A DNA stretch of 64,000 nt from positions 124,001-188,000 of the forward strand of contig NZ_JAUSUA010000003.1 in the NCBI RefSeq assembly GCF_030813245.1, read 5' to 3'. The stretch is from Alkalicoccobacillus murimartini (GTDB lineage: Bacteria; Bacillota; Bacilli; Bacillales; Bacillaceae_D). Under the pieces are notes generated by a model. The model did not search any database, had not been told where the DNA came from, and saw only the letters and a program-made list of their open reading frames with translations. A program made the translations under genes and the position numbers. Positions 18,935 to 28,424 of the stretch are shown here, in pieces; position 1 is the first letter of the stretch, and the number at the start of each line of letters is the position of its first letter.

Positions 18935-19987
18935 TTATTGACCTACTAATGGGTACGTAATGATTTCTTGCTTGGTGTCATTAATTAAGCGTAGCTCCGA
19001 GACATGAAAGTCGAGAGCTGCGAGCTGGATCGCGTTTTCGAAGACAGTCTGATCCGCTTCTGTTACGTTTTCGTCGTCCATCGTATATTGAACTGTAGCC
19101 ACTCCGTTTTCATTTGTTGCATGAACGATTTCGATTCCATCCACTATTGCGGAAGTGTAGAATGCTTCCTCATGATCTACTGTCTTCATCTCTTCGACTG
19201 TCTCTGAAAAGGATAAAGGTTCTCCATTTTCACCTTCAACTTGTTCCTCTAACGCTCCACCAGTTAGAAACAAGGTTTGCTCTAATTCCTCATCATAGAC
19301 TGTATAATAGCCCCGTGTTAGACCTCTTTCGTATTCATCTTCAATAATAATAGGTTCTTGAACGCCTCGTTCAGCGACATAAATATCTTCCTCTCCGTCA
19401 GGATTTAAGAAGATAATTTCTTCTATTCCATATAAAGCACTAATTCCAATTAATGAGTCATAGAATAAACTACTTTGTGCGGTTGTTGCTGATAGTTGAT
19501 TGTCATCTACATTAAAATTCACATAGAGAGTCGGCCATTCTACAGACATTTCAGTAAAGGAGCTAAGAATATCTTGTTCAGAAGGATCACTGTCGATCAG
19601 TGATCTCTCTAAGCGGTCTTCAGGTTGCAAGTCTTGCTCTGCATCACGCTTGATATAGAAGGCTGTGTAAAAGGCATTTTCATAGCTAACCATGTGTGTA
19701 TCAATGAAATAATCTGGTGTTTCTTGAGTTCCGCCATAGGTATCTGGATTATCCTCTTCCTCTTCATTTTCATCTGATGGTTCATCGTCATTATCCTCAT
19801 TGAGCTCGTTCTCGTCATCATGATCTTCCGGTTCTACTTCTTCATTTTCATCTGAAGCTCTCTCGTCTTCAGGGCTTTCTTCAGCCTGATTGGCATTCAT
19901 TGTCTCTTGCTCATCCTCTGAGCTTTGGCATCCAACGAGTAGAAATGCGATCGAAACCATACCAGCGGTTTTCTTCATTTTCTTCAT
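18935..19987 (-). CDS. Acidic lipoprotein, possible GerMN-like repeats
   Basis: A 350-aa lipoprotein (lipobox FLLVGCQS). Residues about 25-85 are nearly all Glu, Asp, Asn and Ser and form a disordered spacer. Two similar segments follow, around LYVNFNVDDNQL..LIGISALYGIEEIIFLN and VQYTMDDENVTE..AIQLAALDFHVSELRLIN; their pattern resembles the GerMN domain of spore-germination and sporulation lipoproteins, but the match is weak. A GGGGGC site precedes the ATG. It stands alone. Function is not shown. Confidence 0.65.
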   Translation of the reverse strand: MKKMKKTAGMVSIAFLLVGCQSSEDEQETMNANQAEESPEDERASDENEEVEPEDHDDENELNEDNDDEPSDENEEEEDNPDTYGGTQETPDYFIDTHMVSYENAFYTAFYIKRDAEQDLQPEDRLERSLIDSDPSEQDILSSFTEMSVEWPTLYVNFNVDDNQLSATTAQSSLFYDSLIGISALYGIEEIIFLNPDGEEDIYVAERGVQEPIIIEDEYERGLTRGYYTVYDEELEQTLFLTGGALEEQVEGENGEPLSFSETVEEMKTVDHEEAFYTSAIVDGIEIVHATNENGVATVQYTMDDENVTEADQTVFENAIQLAALDFHVSELRLINDTKQEIITYPLVGQ

Positions 19988-20155
19988 TCGTAGCGCCCCC
20001 TTTTTTAGTTGGATACCCTTACAAAGTAAAACGTAAAAGCTAATTTCTTCTATTAAGAGGAATTTTTTTCACGCTCCTTTGCTCTTTATTTCGCTTTGCT
20101 AAATAAAAAGGTATACTATCCTATAAGAATGGTACCTACTATAGGAGGAATCAGA

Positions 20156-21226
20156 ATGAAAAAATTACTAGAAGAGTTAACGGGATTGCATGGTCCTTGC
20201 GGGAATGAGCAGCCAGTGAGTAAATGGGTAAGGGATAGAGTAACGTCTCTTGTTGATGAAGTCAGGGTGGACGCTTTAGGGAATGTATTTGCTACAAAAA
20301 AAGGAACGAAGCCGGGTCCAAAAATGGTTATGACCGCACATATGGATGAAGTTGGTTTTATTGTGAAGAAGGTTGAAGCAAATGGGTTACTACGCTTTGA
20401 AAAACTTGGAGGAAATGATGACCGTTTATTGTTAACCCAAAAGGTCCAGCTCCGGACGAAAAAGGGGTTATTAACGGGAGTGATTGGCAGTATTTCCGCT
20501 CATTACGCAAAATTTGATGATGCAAGCAAGGTGCGAAATCACCGTCAGCTATACATAGATATTGGTGCTAAAAACAAAGAGCAAGTGACTCAAATGGGTG
20601 TTGAAGTGGGCACACCGGTTACGTGGAAGCCGAACATGGAGTATCTAGGAGATGAAACGACGGGCCGTTTTGTTGGAAAGGGATTTGATGATCGCGCAGG
20701 ATGTGCAGTAATGATTACCCTATTAGAGGAGTTAGATCGTACTGACTTTACTGGAACTGTAACGGCTGTGTTCACTGTACAAGAAGAAGTTGGTTTGCGT
20801 GGTGCTCAAGTAGCAGCTAGACAAGTAGAAGCAGATGTTGCCATTGCACTCGACACTACAGCTGTAAGTGATACACCTGAGGAAACTATGGATGGTACGC
20901 TAGCGATTGGAGAGGGTACGGGAATTAAGGTTCTTGATTTTAGCTTGATCTCTCATCCGGCTGTAAAAAACGCACTGGTTAGTTTAGCTGATGAAAAAGA
21001 GATTCCATATCAATTGGAGGTGTTCCCTGGCATTGGCACAGACGGAGGCGCAATGAGCCTTGCTAATAATGGTGTGCCTACAGGGGTGTTGTCCATTCCA
21101 TCACGCTATGCCCATTCGCCGGTTGAAGTCATTGATATGAGAGACTTGGTAGCAACTAAGGAATTACTTAAAGCATTTATCCTGTCTTTGGAGGAAGCTT
21201 CAAGATTCACTTTTATCGAAGAGTAG
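20156..21226 (+). CDS. M42-family metallo-aminopeptidase
   Basis: A 356-aa cytoplasmic aminopeptidase of the M42 (glutamyl aminopeptidase/CelM/TET) family. ATG 20156 follows TAGGAGG; a longer in-frame reading lacks a site. Metal ligands and catalytic residues are visible: His62 and Asp64 (AHMDEVG), GFDDRAG, QEEVGLRG and the C-terminal RYAHSPVEV. Such enzymes form dodecameric cages that trim peptides from the N-terminus. It is monocistronic and ends in a good terminator, followed by a periodic array. Confidence 0.9.
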   Translation: MKKLLEELTGLHGPCGNEQPVSKWVRDRVTSLVDEVRVDALGNVFATKKGTKPGPKMVMTAHMDEVGFIVKKVEANGLLRFEKLGGNDDRLLLTQKVQLRTKKGLLTGVIGSISAHYAKFDDASKVRNHRQLYIDIGAKNKEQVTQMGVEVGTPVTWKPNMEYLGDETTGRFVGKGFDDRAGCAVMITLLEELDRTDFTGTVTAVFTVQEEVGLRGAQVAARQVEADVAIALDTTAVSDTPEETMDGTLAIGEGTGIKVLDFSLISHPAVKNALVSLADEKEIPYQLEVFPGIGTDGGAMSLANNGVPTGVLSIPSRYAHSPVEVIDMRDLVATKELLKAFILSLEEASRFTFIEE

Positions 21227-21250
21227 ATGAATATAGGTTAATCAAGTTTT

Positions 21251-21281
21251 AGAGCATGAGTGTAGAACTCATGCTCTTTTT
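21251..21281 (+). terminator. Terminator after the M42 peptidase
   Basis: The stem AGAGCATGAG / CTCATGCTCT is followed by TTTTT. Confidence 0.88.
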
Positions 21282-21322
21282 GTGTTGCTTCTGTATCTTT
21301 GAATTGTGGTGATGAGGTCCTT

Positions 21323-21472
21323 GCCAAGAACAATGGCTGAGGAATCAAGACAAACGCCGATTTACTAACGGGAAGACGGTGTTATTAAGAGGAATCTATG
21401 TTTTACCAAGTCAGAATTCAATTGACCAAGCTCGAACCTTCAATACTAAGAGTCAGGTGACTGTTATCAAGA
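21323..21472 (+). repeat. Periodic array 2 (8 copies)
   Basis: The word (RYCAAGA and variants) starts at 21323, 21344, 21364, 21384, 21405, 21425, 21445 and 21466, all steps 20 or 21 (mean 20.4). It begins about 40 bp after a terminator and stops about 35 bp before the besA Fur box, between two plus-strand genes. Confidence 0.85.
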
Positions 21473-21507
21473 AGGAGACATGTATCTATCCCTTAAATAC
21501 AGTATAA

Positions 21508-21522
21508 TGATAACTATTATCA
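21508..21522. promoter_or_regulatory. Fur box upstream of the siderophore esterase
   Basis: TGATAACTATTATCA is a 7-1-7 Fur palindrome with only the innermost pair unmatched. It lies 38 bp before the esterase start and overlaps the likely promoter (TATAAT at 21504-21509). Confidence 0.85.
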
Positions 21523-21559
21523 GTTGAAGAGTTAATCTACTAACAAAGGAGCTCCTACT

Positions 21560-22360
21560 ATGTTTAAGCAAACAGGCTCTTATCAAATTCCCAATACTGT
21601 TGTTTGGGAATGCTCTGATGAGGGATTTCCAAAACGACGAATTTTTATATCAATCCCAACAGGAGAGGTACCAAGTGAGGGATTCCCAGTCATGTTTGTG
21701 TTGGATGGGAATGCATGGTTTGCAGCTGTCACGGAAATTAGCCGCTTACAAACTCGACCTCCGCACGGGTACCCTCCTGCTATAATCGTTGGGATCGGTT
21801 ATGAGACAATGGAGCCATTTTGCCGGAAAAGCCGATTCTATGATTACACAGAACAGGTTGATAGCTCAGAATTAGGATTTTTGAAACAGGTTGAAGCCAG
21901 TCAGACAGGAGGTATAAGCCATTTCCTAGATTTCTTAGAGCATATGCTCATTCCTGCTCTTGAAAAGGAATTTCCTCTACATAAAACGGATCGCGCACTC
22001 TTTGGGCATTCTTTAGGCGGTTTGTGTGTGGTGCACACTTTGATCAAGAGAAACAATCTTTTCTCGACATACTTGGCAGGTAGTCCATCTATTTGGTGGA
22101 AAGGTGGCTATCTTAAAGAGTTGATTCATTCATTTGATCTTAAAGAAAACAAACGAATCATCATAGGTGTCGGGGAAAAGGAAAAAGGGCATATGGTCGA
22201 TGATGCAAAATGGGTGTATGAACAGTTAGAGAAGCAACCGAATATAGAAGCTCAATACGTTTGTATCGAGGGTACTGGTCATATGACTGTTGTTCCACCT
22301 TTTTTAAACTCAGCGCTGAAGTTCTTTTTAGCCAATGGTTTGGAGTCAGGGAAACTATAA
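21560..22360 (+). CDS. besA: Siderophore esterase, BesA/IroE-like
   Basis: A 266-aa alpha/beta hydrolase without signal peptide. It has the nucleophile elbow GHSLGG, a preceding strand VMFVLDGNAWF, SPSIWW in the position found in ferri-enterobactin/bacillibactin esterases, and a late His (GTGHMT). It would hydrolyse an imported ferric siderophore so that iron is freed inside the cell. The strong Fur box, the yclNOPQ-type importer upstream and the FecCD-type importer downstream support this. Specificity for bacillibactin is inferred, not shown. Confidence 0.85.
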   Translation: MFKQTGSYQIPNTVVWECSDEGFPKRRIFISIPTGEVPSEGFPVMFVLDGNAWFAAVTEISRLQTRPPHGYPPAIIVGIGYETMEPFCRKSRFYDYTEQVDSSELGFLKQVEASQTGGISHFLDFLEHMLIPALEKEFPLHKTDRALFGHSLGGLCVVHTLIKRNNLFSTYLAGSPSIWWKGGYLKELIHSFDLKENKRIIIGVGEKEKGHMVDDAKWVYEQLEKQPNIEAQYVCIEGTGHMTVVPPFLNSALKFFLANGLESGKL

Positions 22361-22365
22361 CAAGC

Positions 22366-22405
22366 GAAAAAAGAGTCTTCCTTTAATTAGGAAGACTCTT
22401 TTTTA
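22366..22405. terminator. Bidirectional terminator between besA and the second iron importer
   Basis: The stem AAAAAAGAGTCTTCCT / AGGAAGACTCTTTTTT lies between convergent genes and has A- and T-runs on the two sides. Confidence 0.9.
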
Positions 22406-22418
22406 GTGAATACGGTGC

Positions 22419-23222
22419 TTAATTATGAACATGATATCGTCCTTTTGGTATGACCATAGGAGAGAGCGATACAGGGTCCTTAACCACCGTGCATTCAAGG
22501 TCAAAAATGTCTTTGACTAATGCGGTTGTGATCACTTCAGATGGTGGACCTTCAGCAATCAGTTCTCCTTCGCGAAGCGCAAAGATATGATCGGCATAGC
22601 GAGCTGATAAGTTGATATCATGCAGGACCATAACAATGGTTGTTCCGCGTTTGCGATTGAGGTCTGTAAGCAAGTCCAGAATCTCCACTTGATACGTGAT
22701 ATCTAAGAAAGTGGTTGGTTCATCTAGAAATAGAATATCTGTTTGTTGTGTCAGTGCCATGGCAATCCAGACGCGTTGCCTTTGACCGCCTGAGAGTTCA
22801 TCGATATTCCGGTCTGCAAGCTCTGTGATATCCATAATTTCCATTGCCTCAGCAACGGCATCGTAATCTTTCTTTGACCATGTTTGGAGCAAAGATTGGT
22901 GCGGGAATCTTCCTCGTCCAACGAGGTCCGTTACAGAGATGCCTTCCGGAACAATTGGAGATTGTGGAAGGATACCTAGTACTCGAGCTAGTTGTTTAGG
23001 TGGAAATTTGGCAATGGATTTCCCGTCAAGAGTGATGTTTCCTGATTCTGGCTTGATAAGTCTTGCCATCGTTTTAAGTAGTGTTGATTTTCCACAGGCA
23101 TTCGCGCCAATAATGACATTGATGCGATTGCTTGGGATCACAACATCAATGCCATGCAGAATGGTTTTGTCGTCATAACCCGCTACGATTTGTTCAGTTT
23201 GGAACGTATGTGTAGGTTTCAT
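22419..23222 (-). CDS. Iron-siderophore ABC transporter ATPase
   Basis: A 267-aa FecE/FhuC-type ATPase. Walker A is GANACGKST (with Ala-Cys in place of the usual Gly-Ala), signature LSGGQRQRVW, Walker B DILFLDEP, switch VLHD. Last gene of a four-gene minus-strand operon in the order binding protein, permease, permease, ATPase. It resembles YusV, which in Bacillus subtilis serves several siderophore systems. Confidence 0.9.
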   Translation of the reverse strand: MKPTHTFQTEQIVAGYDDKTILHGIDVVIPSNRINVIIGANACGKSTLLKTMARLIKPESGNITLDGKSIAKFPPKQLARVLGILPQSPIVPEGISVTDLVGRGRFPHQSLLQTWSKKDYDAVAEAMEIMDITELADRNIDELSGGQRQRVWIAMALTQQTDILFLDEPTTFLDITYQVEILDLLTDLNRKRGTTIVMVLHDINLSARYADHIFALREGELIAEGPPSEVITTALVKDIFDLECTVVKDPVSLSPMVIPKGRYHVHN

Positions 23223-23223
23223 T

Positions 23224-24255
23224 TTATAAACTTCCCTTTCGATTCATGCGAATGAGTAAGTAGAGCAAGTATGGCGCTCCGAGCAAACCAGTAATGATGC
23301 CAACGGGAAAGCGGACTTCAAACATAAACTGTCCAATCAAGTCAGCAGCCAAAACCAGGTTTAACCCAACAAGACCTGATGGGATCACATTTGAAAAGCC
23401 AATTCCGACTAGGCGTTTGGCAATCGGTCCAGATAAGAAAGCAACAAATGCAATGGGTCCAGTCGTTGCCGTAGCAATGGCGATCATACAAACTGAGCTC
23501 AGAATAAGCAACATCCTGGACTTGTCTGTATTTAGACCAAGTGAAGAAGCTGATTGTTCGCCAAGCTCCAATATACTTAGGTGTTTACCTAAAAGGATGA
23601 CGATCGGAGCACAGATCAATACCGTTAAGATTAAAGGGAAAATCGCATTCATTTGCGAACCGTTTAGACTTCCGCTGAGCCACCTAAGAGCAGTAGCAAT
23701 ATCTTGTTGAGCACCTATCAAAAGAAAATATGAGATCACCGCACTTAGCATAGCTTGGATACCAATTCCGACTAAAATAAGTCGTCCAACTGAAAAAGAC
23801 TTCCCTTTAGCTAGTAAGTAGAGGATGACAACGGTAACCAGACCTGCAATGACCGCAGCAATCGAAATGGTTGTATTGCTTGTACGTAGAATCAAAATAC
23901 AAAATAGAGCGGCCACACTTGAACCTGCCGTTATCCCTAGTATATCTGGGTTAGCAAGAGGGTTTCGCAACATGGTTTGAAAGGTATTTCCTGCGATGCC
24001 AAATGCAATACCAGCAAAAAGGCCAGCTAGCATTCTTGGTAGGCGAATGGTATTTACTGCGAATGTAGCTCCATCAACGGATTCTCCCATTAAAACCCGA
24101 ATCACATCGCTAACTGGGTAAATGGTGTTCCCGATCATTAGCATAGCGATGGAGAGGATACAGGCAAGTAATAGTAGAATGCTATTAACAATGATCCACC
24201 GGCGACGTCTTTTTCGTCTGCCTGCTGCTAGGTTTTCAATTATAGTTTGTCTCAT
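23224..24255 (-). CDS. FecCD-family iron-siderophore permease
   Basis: A 343-aa permease with a basic N-terminus (AGRRKRRRRW) and about nine membrane spans. The conserved NTIRLPRMLAGL and GNTFQTMLRNPLANPDILGITAG segments are those of FecD/FepG. It overlaps the upstream permease gene by 4 bp and ends 1 bp before the ATPase start. It pairs with the other permease. Confidence 0.9.
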   Translation of the reverse strand: MRQTIIENLAAGRRKRRRRWIIVNSILLLLACILSIAMLMIGNTIYPVSDVIRVLMGESVDGATFAVNTIRLPRMLAGLFAGIAFGIAGNTFQTMLRNPLANPDILGITAGSSVAALFCILILRTSNTTISIAAVIAGLVTVVILYLLAKGKSFSVGRLILVGIGIQAMLSAVISYFLLIGAQQDIATALRWLSGSLNGSQMNAIFPLILTVLICAPIVILLGKHLSILELGEQSASSLGLNTDKSRMLLILSSVCMIAIATATTGPIAFVAFLSGPIAKRLVGIGFSNVIPSGLVGLNLVLAADLIGQFMFEVRFPVGIITGLLGAPYLLYLLIRMNRKGSL

Positions 24256-25277
24256 AATGATCGCACTTTCATTCTTGTCGCCAAGTATATTAGGATAGGA
24301 GCACCTAAAAATGCAGTGAGAACTCCAGCTTCAAGCTCTCCGGGGCTACCAATGATTCTACCACTTACATCTGATATGGTCAGGATAGCGGCTCCTGATA
24401 GAGCGGACATAGGAATAATATACCGCAGATCGGGTCCGAGAATAAGCCTCATCAAATGAGTGGATAACAGTCCAACAAATCCAATAGGTCCGGCGAGCGC
24501 AGTAGCGGCTCCACATAAAATGACACCCGCAAAAGCCGCAGCCAACCGTAGTACTCCTGTTCGAACACCTTGCCCGGTCGCCACTTCATCTCCAAGTGCT
24601 AATGCATTAAGAGCGGGGGCCGTTATAAGAGCTAAGATGACTCCCACAATAAGAAATGGAAGAAACGTAGTAATGGCATTCCAGTTGGCAGATCCGAGGC
24701 TACCCACTTGCCAAAATCTAAATTGATCCATGACATACGAGCGAGGAAGCATAATCGCACTAACTAAGGAAGATAAGGCTGCACTTGTAGCTGCACCAGC
24801 CAGAACAAGCTTAAGAGGCGTAGCTCCTGCTCGCCCCATCGAACCAATTCCGTATACAAAAATGGCAGTAAGCATAGCGCCAGTGATGGCGAGCCAAATA
24901 TATTGACCGGCTGTGCTGATATTTAAAAAAGCAAGGCCAATCACAACAAATAAGGCTGCACCTGTATTAACCCCTAGAATACTAGGATCAGCAATAGGAT
25001 TTCGCGTTACTGCCTGCATAAGCGCCCCTGACACACCAAGTGCCGCGCCACAGAATAAGCTAAAAATAGTTCGGGGAATCCTCTCTCGTACCACGCTTGC
25101 TCCATAGGATTCAACCTCTGGATAAAATAACCCAGCTAGCAGATCAGCCTTTGTTACAACCCTAGAACCAAAAATGAGAGAGGCGAGAATACAGGTTAAT
25201 AGCATGACAAAAGAAAGAATGAGCACCTTCCAAAAATGTTTTGGAAGATGCGCGTTTGTTTTCTTATTCTTATTCAA
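24252..25277 (-). CDS. FecCD-family iron-siderophore permease
   Basis: A 341-aa permease. RERIPRTIFSLFCGAALGVSG and ALMQAVTRNPIADPSILGVN are the family signatures. It starts 4 bp after the binding-protein gene and overlaps the next permease gene by 4 bp. Together they resemble the YfiZ-YfhA (schizokinen/arthrobactin) or FeuBC pairs. Confidence 0.9.
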   Translation of the reverse strand: MNKNKKTNAHLPKHFWKVLILSFVMLLTCILASLIFGSRVVTKADLLAGLFYPEVESYGASVVRERIPRTIFSLFCGAALGVSGALMQAVTRNPIADPSILGVNTGAALFVVIGLAFLNISTAGQYIWLAITGAMLTAIFVYGIGSMGRAGATPLKLVLAGAATSAALSSLVSAIMLPRSYVMDQFRFWQVGSLGSANWNAITTFLPFLIVGVILALITAPALNALALGDEVATGQGVRTGVLRLAAAFAGVILCGAATALAGPIGFVGLLSTHLMRLILGPDLRYIIPMSALSGAAILTISDVSGRIIGSPGELEAGVLTAFLGAPILIYLATRMKVRSL

Positions 25278-25281
25278 TGGT

Positions 25282-26361
25282 CTATTCCTCGATCTTGTCG
25301 ACCGCTTCTCCGATTAAATCTACATATTGATCAATAGTATAAGAGATTGAAAGTGGATTCGGTGTTCCAGCAGCAGCTAAATCAGAGTTCCCATCAATGA
25401 AGACAACGGAGCCTCGTTCAATAGCTGGAATTTGTCCTAGACGAGAATCACCTTGTAATGCTTCAAGAAGGTCATCATCACCATACCCAACGATTACATC
25501 CGCTTCGTTTAGAGCATCTGCATTCTCTGCACTTAAGCTTAATGAATAATCCGTATCATTCTCAATCATTTCTGAGATTCCCTCAGGAAAAACTAATCCT
25601 AGCTCTTGTAAAAATGATACACGCGTATCAACTGGTGTATAAAGGTGCAAGCTTGATAAGTCGTTGGCTGAGAAGTTCACCCATAAAACATTTTTTCCTT
25701 CAATTTCAGGGTGCTCTGCAGCTGTTTCTTCAATTAAGCTTTCTGTTTCTTCAACGAGTTTTTCACCTTCTTCTTCCATACCCATACCCGCTGCATTCAT
25801 TGTAATCTGTTCACGCCACGTTGTTGTCCAAGGAGACGTTGGATACGCTACAACTGGAGCGATTTGGCTAAGAAGATCATAGTCTTCTTGAGTAATGCCA
25901 GAGTAAGCAGCAAGAATGACATCCGGATTGGAGTCAGAGATTGCTTCAAAATCAAGACCGTCCGTATCTTGGTACACATTAGGATCTGATTCACCTAGCT
26001 CTTCTACTTTTTCTGCTGTCCAAGGTAGAAGACCTCGATCATCCATAATCCCAAAATTTGCTGCTGAGAAACCTACAGGTACGACATCAAGAGCAAGCGC
26101 AATATCCTGATTTCCCCATTGAACGGTTGCCACTCGTTCAGGTTTTTCTTCAAGTACAGATTCCCCAAAAGCATGTTCAATTACAAGTGGATATTCAGCA
26201 CCCGTTTCTTCAGAAGCTGTTTCTGTTTCCGTTGTTTCTGTATTTTCTGCGTCATTCTCCTCAGGAGCATCAGAAGACTCGCTTCCGCACCCTGTAAGTA
26301 CCACTGCAAGTGCAGCCGAGCTAACTAACCATTTAAATGAGACCGTTTTCTTTAAAGTCAT
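25282..26361 (-). CDS. Iron-siderophore-binding lipoprotein
   Basis: A 359-aa lipoprotein (lipobox VLTGCGS) with an acidic Glu/Thr-rich spacer of about 30 residues and then a class-III binding fold (PERVATVQWGNQDIALALDVVP). It is nearest to YfiY-type hydroxamate siderophore binders by general pattern. First gene of the operon, under the Fur box at 26439-26453. The second importer on the minus strand adds a different siderophore range to the YclQ system. Confidence 0.88.
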   Translation of the reverse strand: MTLKKTVSFKWLVSSAALAVVLTGCGSESSDAPEENDAENTETTETETASEETGAEYPLVIEHAFGESVLEEKPERVATVQWGNQDIALALDVVPVGFSAANFGIMDDRGLLPWTAEKVEELGESDPNVYQDTDGLDFEAISDSNPDVILAAYSGITQEDYDLLSQIAPVVAYPTSPWTTTWREQITMNAAGMGMEEEGEKLVEETESLIEETAAEHPEIEGKNVLWVNFSANDLSSLHLYTPVDTRVSFLQELGLVFPEGISEMIENDTDYSLSLSAENADALNEADVIVGYGDDDLLEALQGDSRLGQIPAIERGSVVFIDGNSDLAAAGTPNPLSISYTIDQYVDLIGEAVDKIEE

Positions 26362-26438
26362 TTTTAATTCCCTACCTTGTCATGGAGTTTTGTTTAACCT
26401 ATGTGAGTGAATACGTCCGTATATTATGTATTCAATAA

Positions 26439-26453
26439 CAATAATCATTCTCA
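26439..26453. promoter_or_regulatory. Fur box upstream of the second siderophore importer
   Basis: Read on the minus strand, TGAGAATGATTATTG fits the Fur 7-1-7 consensus and is flanked by further ATT/AAT repeats. It lies about 80 bp before the binding-protein start. Confidence 0.8.
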
Positions 26454-26615
26454 ATGAGTGTATAACCAGATAGAGTAATTGTCAATTGAATTTTTGTACA
26501 ATAATTACAACTGTTCTCACTAATACTATAATTTTAGAGGAATTTACTTATTAGAAGAGAAGTAAGGGTAGGTTAGAGAATGCGCAGGATTACATTAAGA
26601 ATAGATTGAAAGAAG

Positions 26616-26978
26616 GTGAAGGCAATTCATAGATATGAAGGCGTCACATTTCAATTGAGAATTTCAGATTATCAAGAGGGATTGCAGTGGTACAAAAAAC
26701 TTTTGAACAGAAATCCGGACTTTATTCCCCACGAAGGATTTGCAGAGTGGGAGCTAATTCCTGGAGCGTGGCTCCAAGTAGCGGAAGGCAAACCACCCAT
26801 TGATTCCGCCCCCATACGTCTAGGAGTCATCAATATTAATGAAGAACGCCAACGCCTCATGCAAGAATTAGAAATACACATCGAAGAAATACAAACCAGA
26901 GAAGGCGTGCCTGCCGCATGGTGCACATTCAAGGACCCTTTTGGAAATGACATAGGATTGTATCAGGACCTGTCATAG
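26616..26978 (+). CDS. VOC-superfamily protein
   Basis: A 120-aa glyoxalase/bleomycin-resistance-fold protein. The start is a GTG whose ribosome site (GAAAG/AGAAGG) is very close, so the exact start is uncertain. It shows the babbab pattern with RISDYQEGLQWYKKLL at the front and WCTFKDPFGNDIGLYQ near the end, where a metal-binding Glu would normally sit in glyoxalases. Metal ligands are not obvious, so it may bind a small molecule without catalysis. Confidence 0.75.
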   Translation: MKAIHRYEGVTFQLRISDYQEGLQWYKKLLNRNPDFIPHEGFAEWELIPGAWLQVAEGKPPIDSAPIRLGVININEERQRLMQELEIHIEEIQTREGVPAAWCTFKDPFGNDIGLYQDLS

Positions 26979-26999
26979 AGTGTCTACGGAATTTGGGAA

Positions 27000-27171
27000 T
27001 GCGCGAAAATGGAAGGAGGGTGCGCGGAAATTTTGAGAATGCGCGGAAATAGGAGGAAAGTGCGCGGAAAAATTAAAGGATGCGCGAAAACGGAAGGGAA
27101 GTGCGCAAAAACAGTGAGAATGCGCAAAAAGATGAGGTTAGTGCGCAAAAACCGTAGACAGTGCGCAAATT
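27000..27171 (+). repeat. Periodic array 3 (word TGCGCRRAAA, 9 copies)
   Basis: The word starts at 27000, 27021, 27040, 27061, 27081, 27102, 27121, 27142 and 27162: steps of 19-21 bp, mean 20.25. Copies 1-5 read TGCGCGAAA or TGCGCGGAAA; copies 6-9 read TGCGCAAA. The bases before each word are purines, and the spacers are otherwise variable and purine-rich. It lies between convergent VOC and pdhA genes. The word is unrelated to that of the other six arrays, but the geometry is the same. Confidence 0.9.
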
Positions 27172-27228
27172 CAATCACAGCGCATAGCCGCAATACCCCC
27201 GACCATGCGCTGCACCCGTGTTCAATTT

Positions 27229-28311
<1,083 letters not shown>

Positions 28312-28383
28312 CTACTTATTGTTGTATTCCGTTCTATTTACATTGCCTTACACGTTGTATAAACGAAAAAGATCATTTCTAAA

Positions 28384-28417
28384 CAAAAAACCCCTCAGCT
28401 TATTTAAAAGCGAGGGG
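28384..28417 (-). terminator. Terminator downstream of ypmS
   Basis: On the minus strand the stem CCCCTCGCTT / AAGCTGAGGGG (one bulge) is followed by a T-run. It separates ypmRS from pdhA. Confidence 0.8.
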
Positions 28418-28424
28418 ATTCCAA

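Noticed and set aside
26984-27193. A 69-codon minus-strand frame with repeating FAH and FPRI/FLRI blocks over array 3
   Set aside because: The repeats follow the DNA array, whose 19-21 bp steps shift frame. It has no ribosome site, and such predicted proteins are by-products of the non-coding array.
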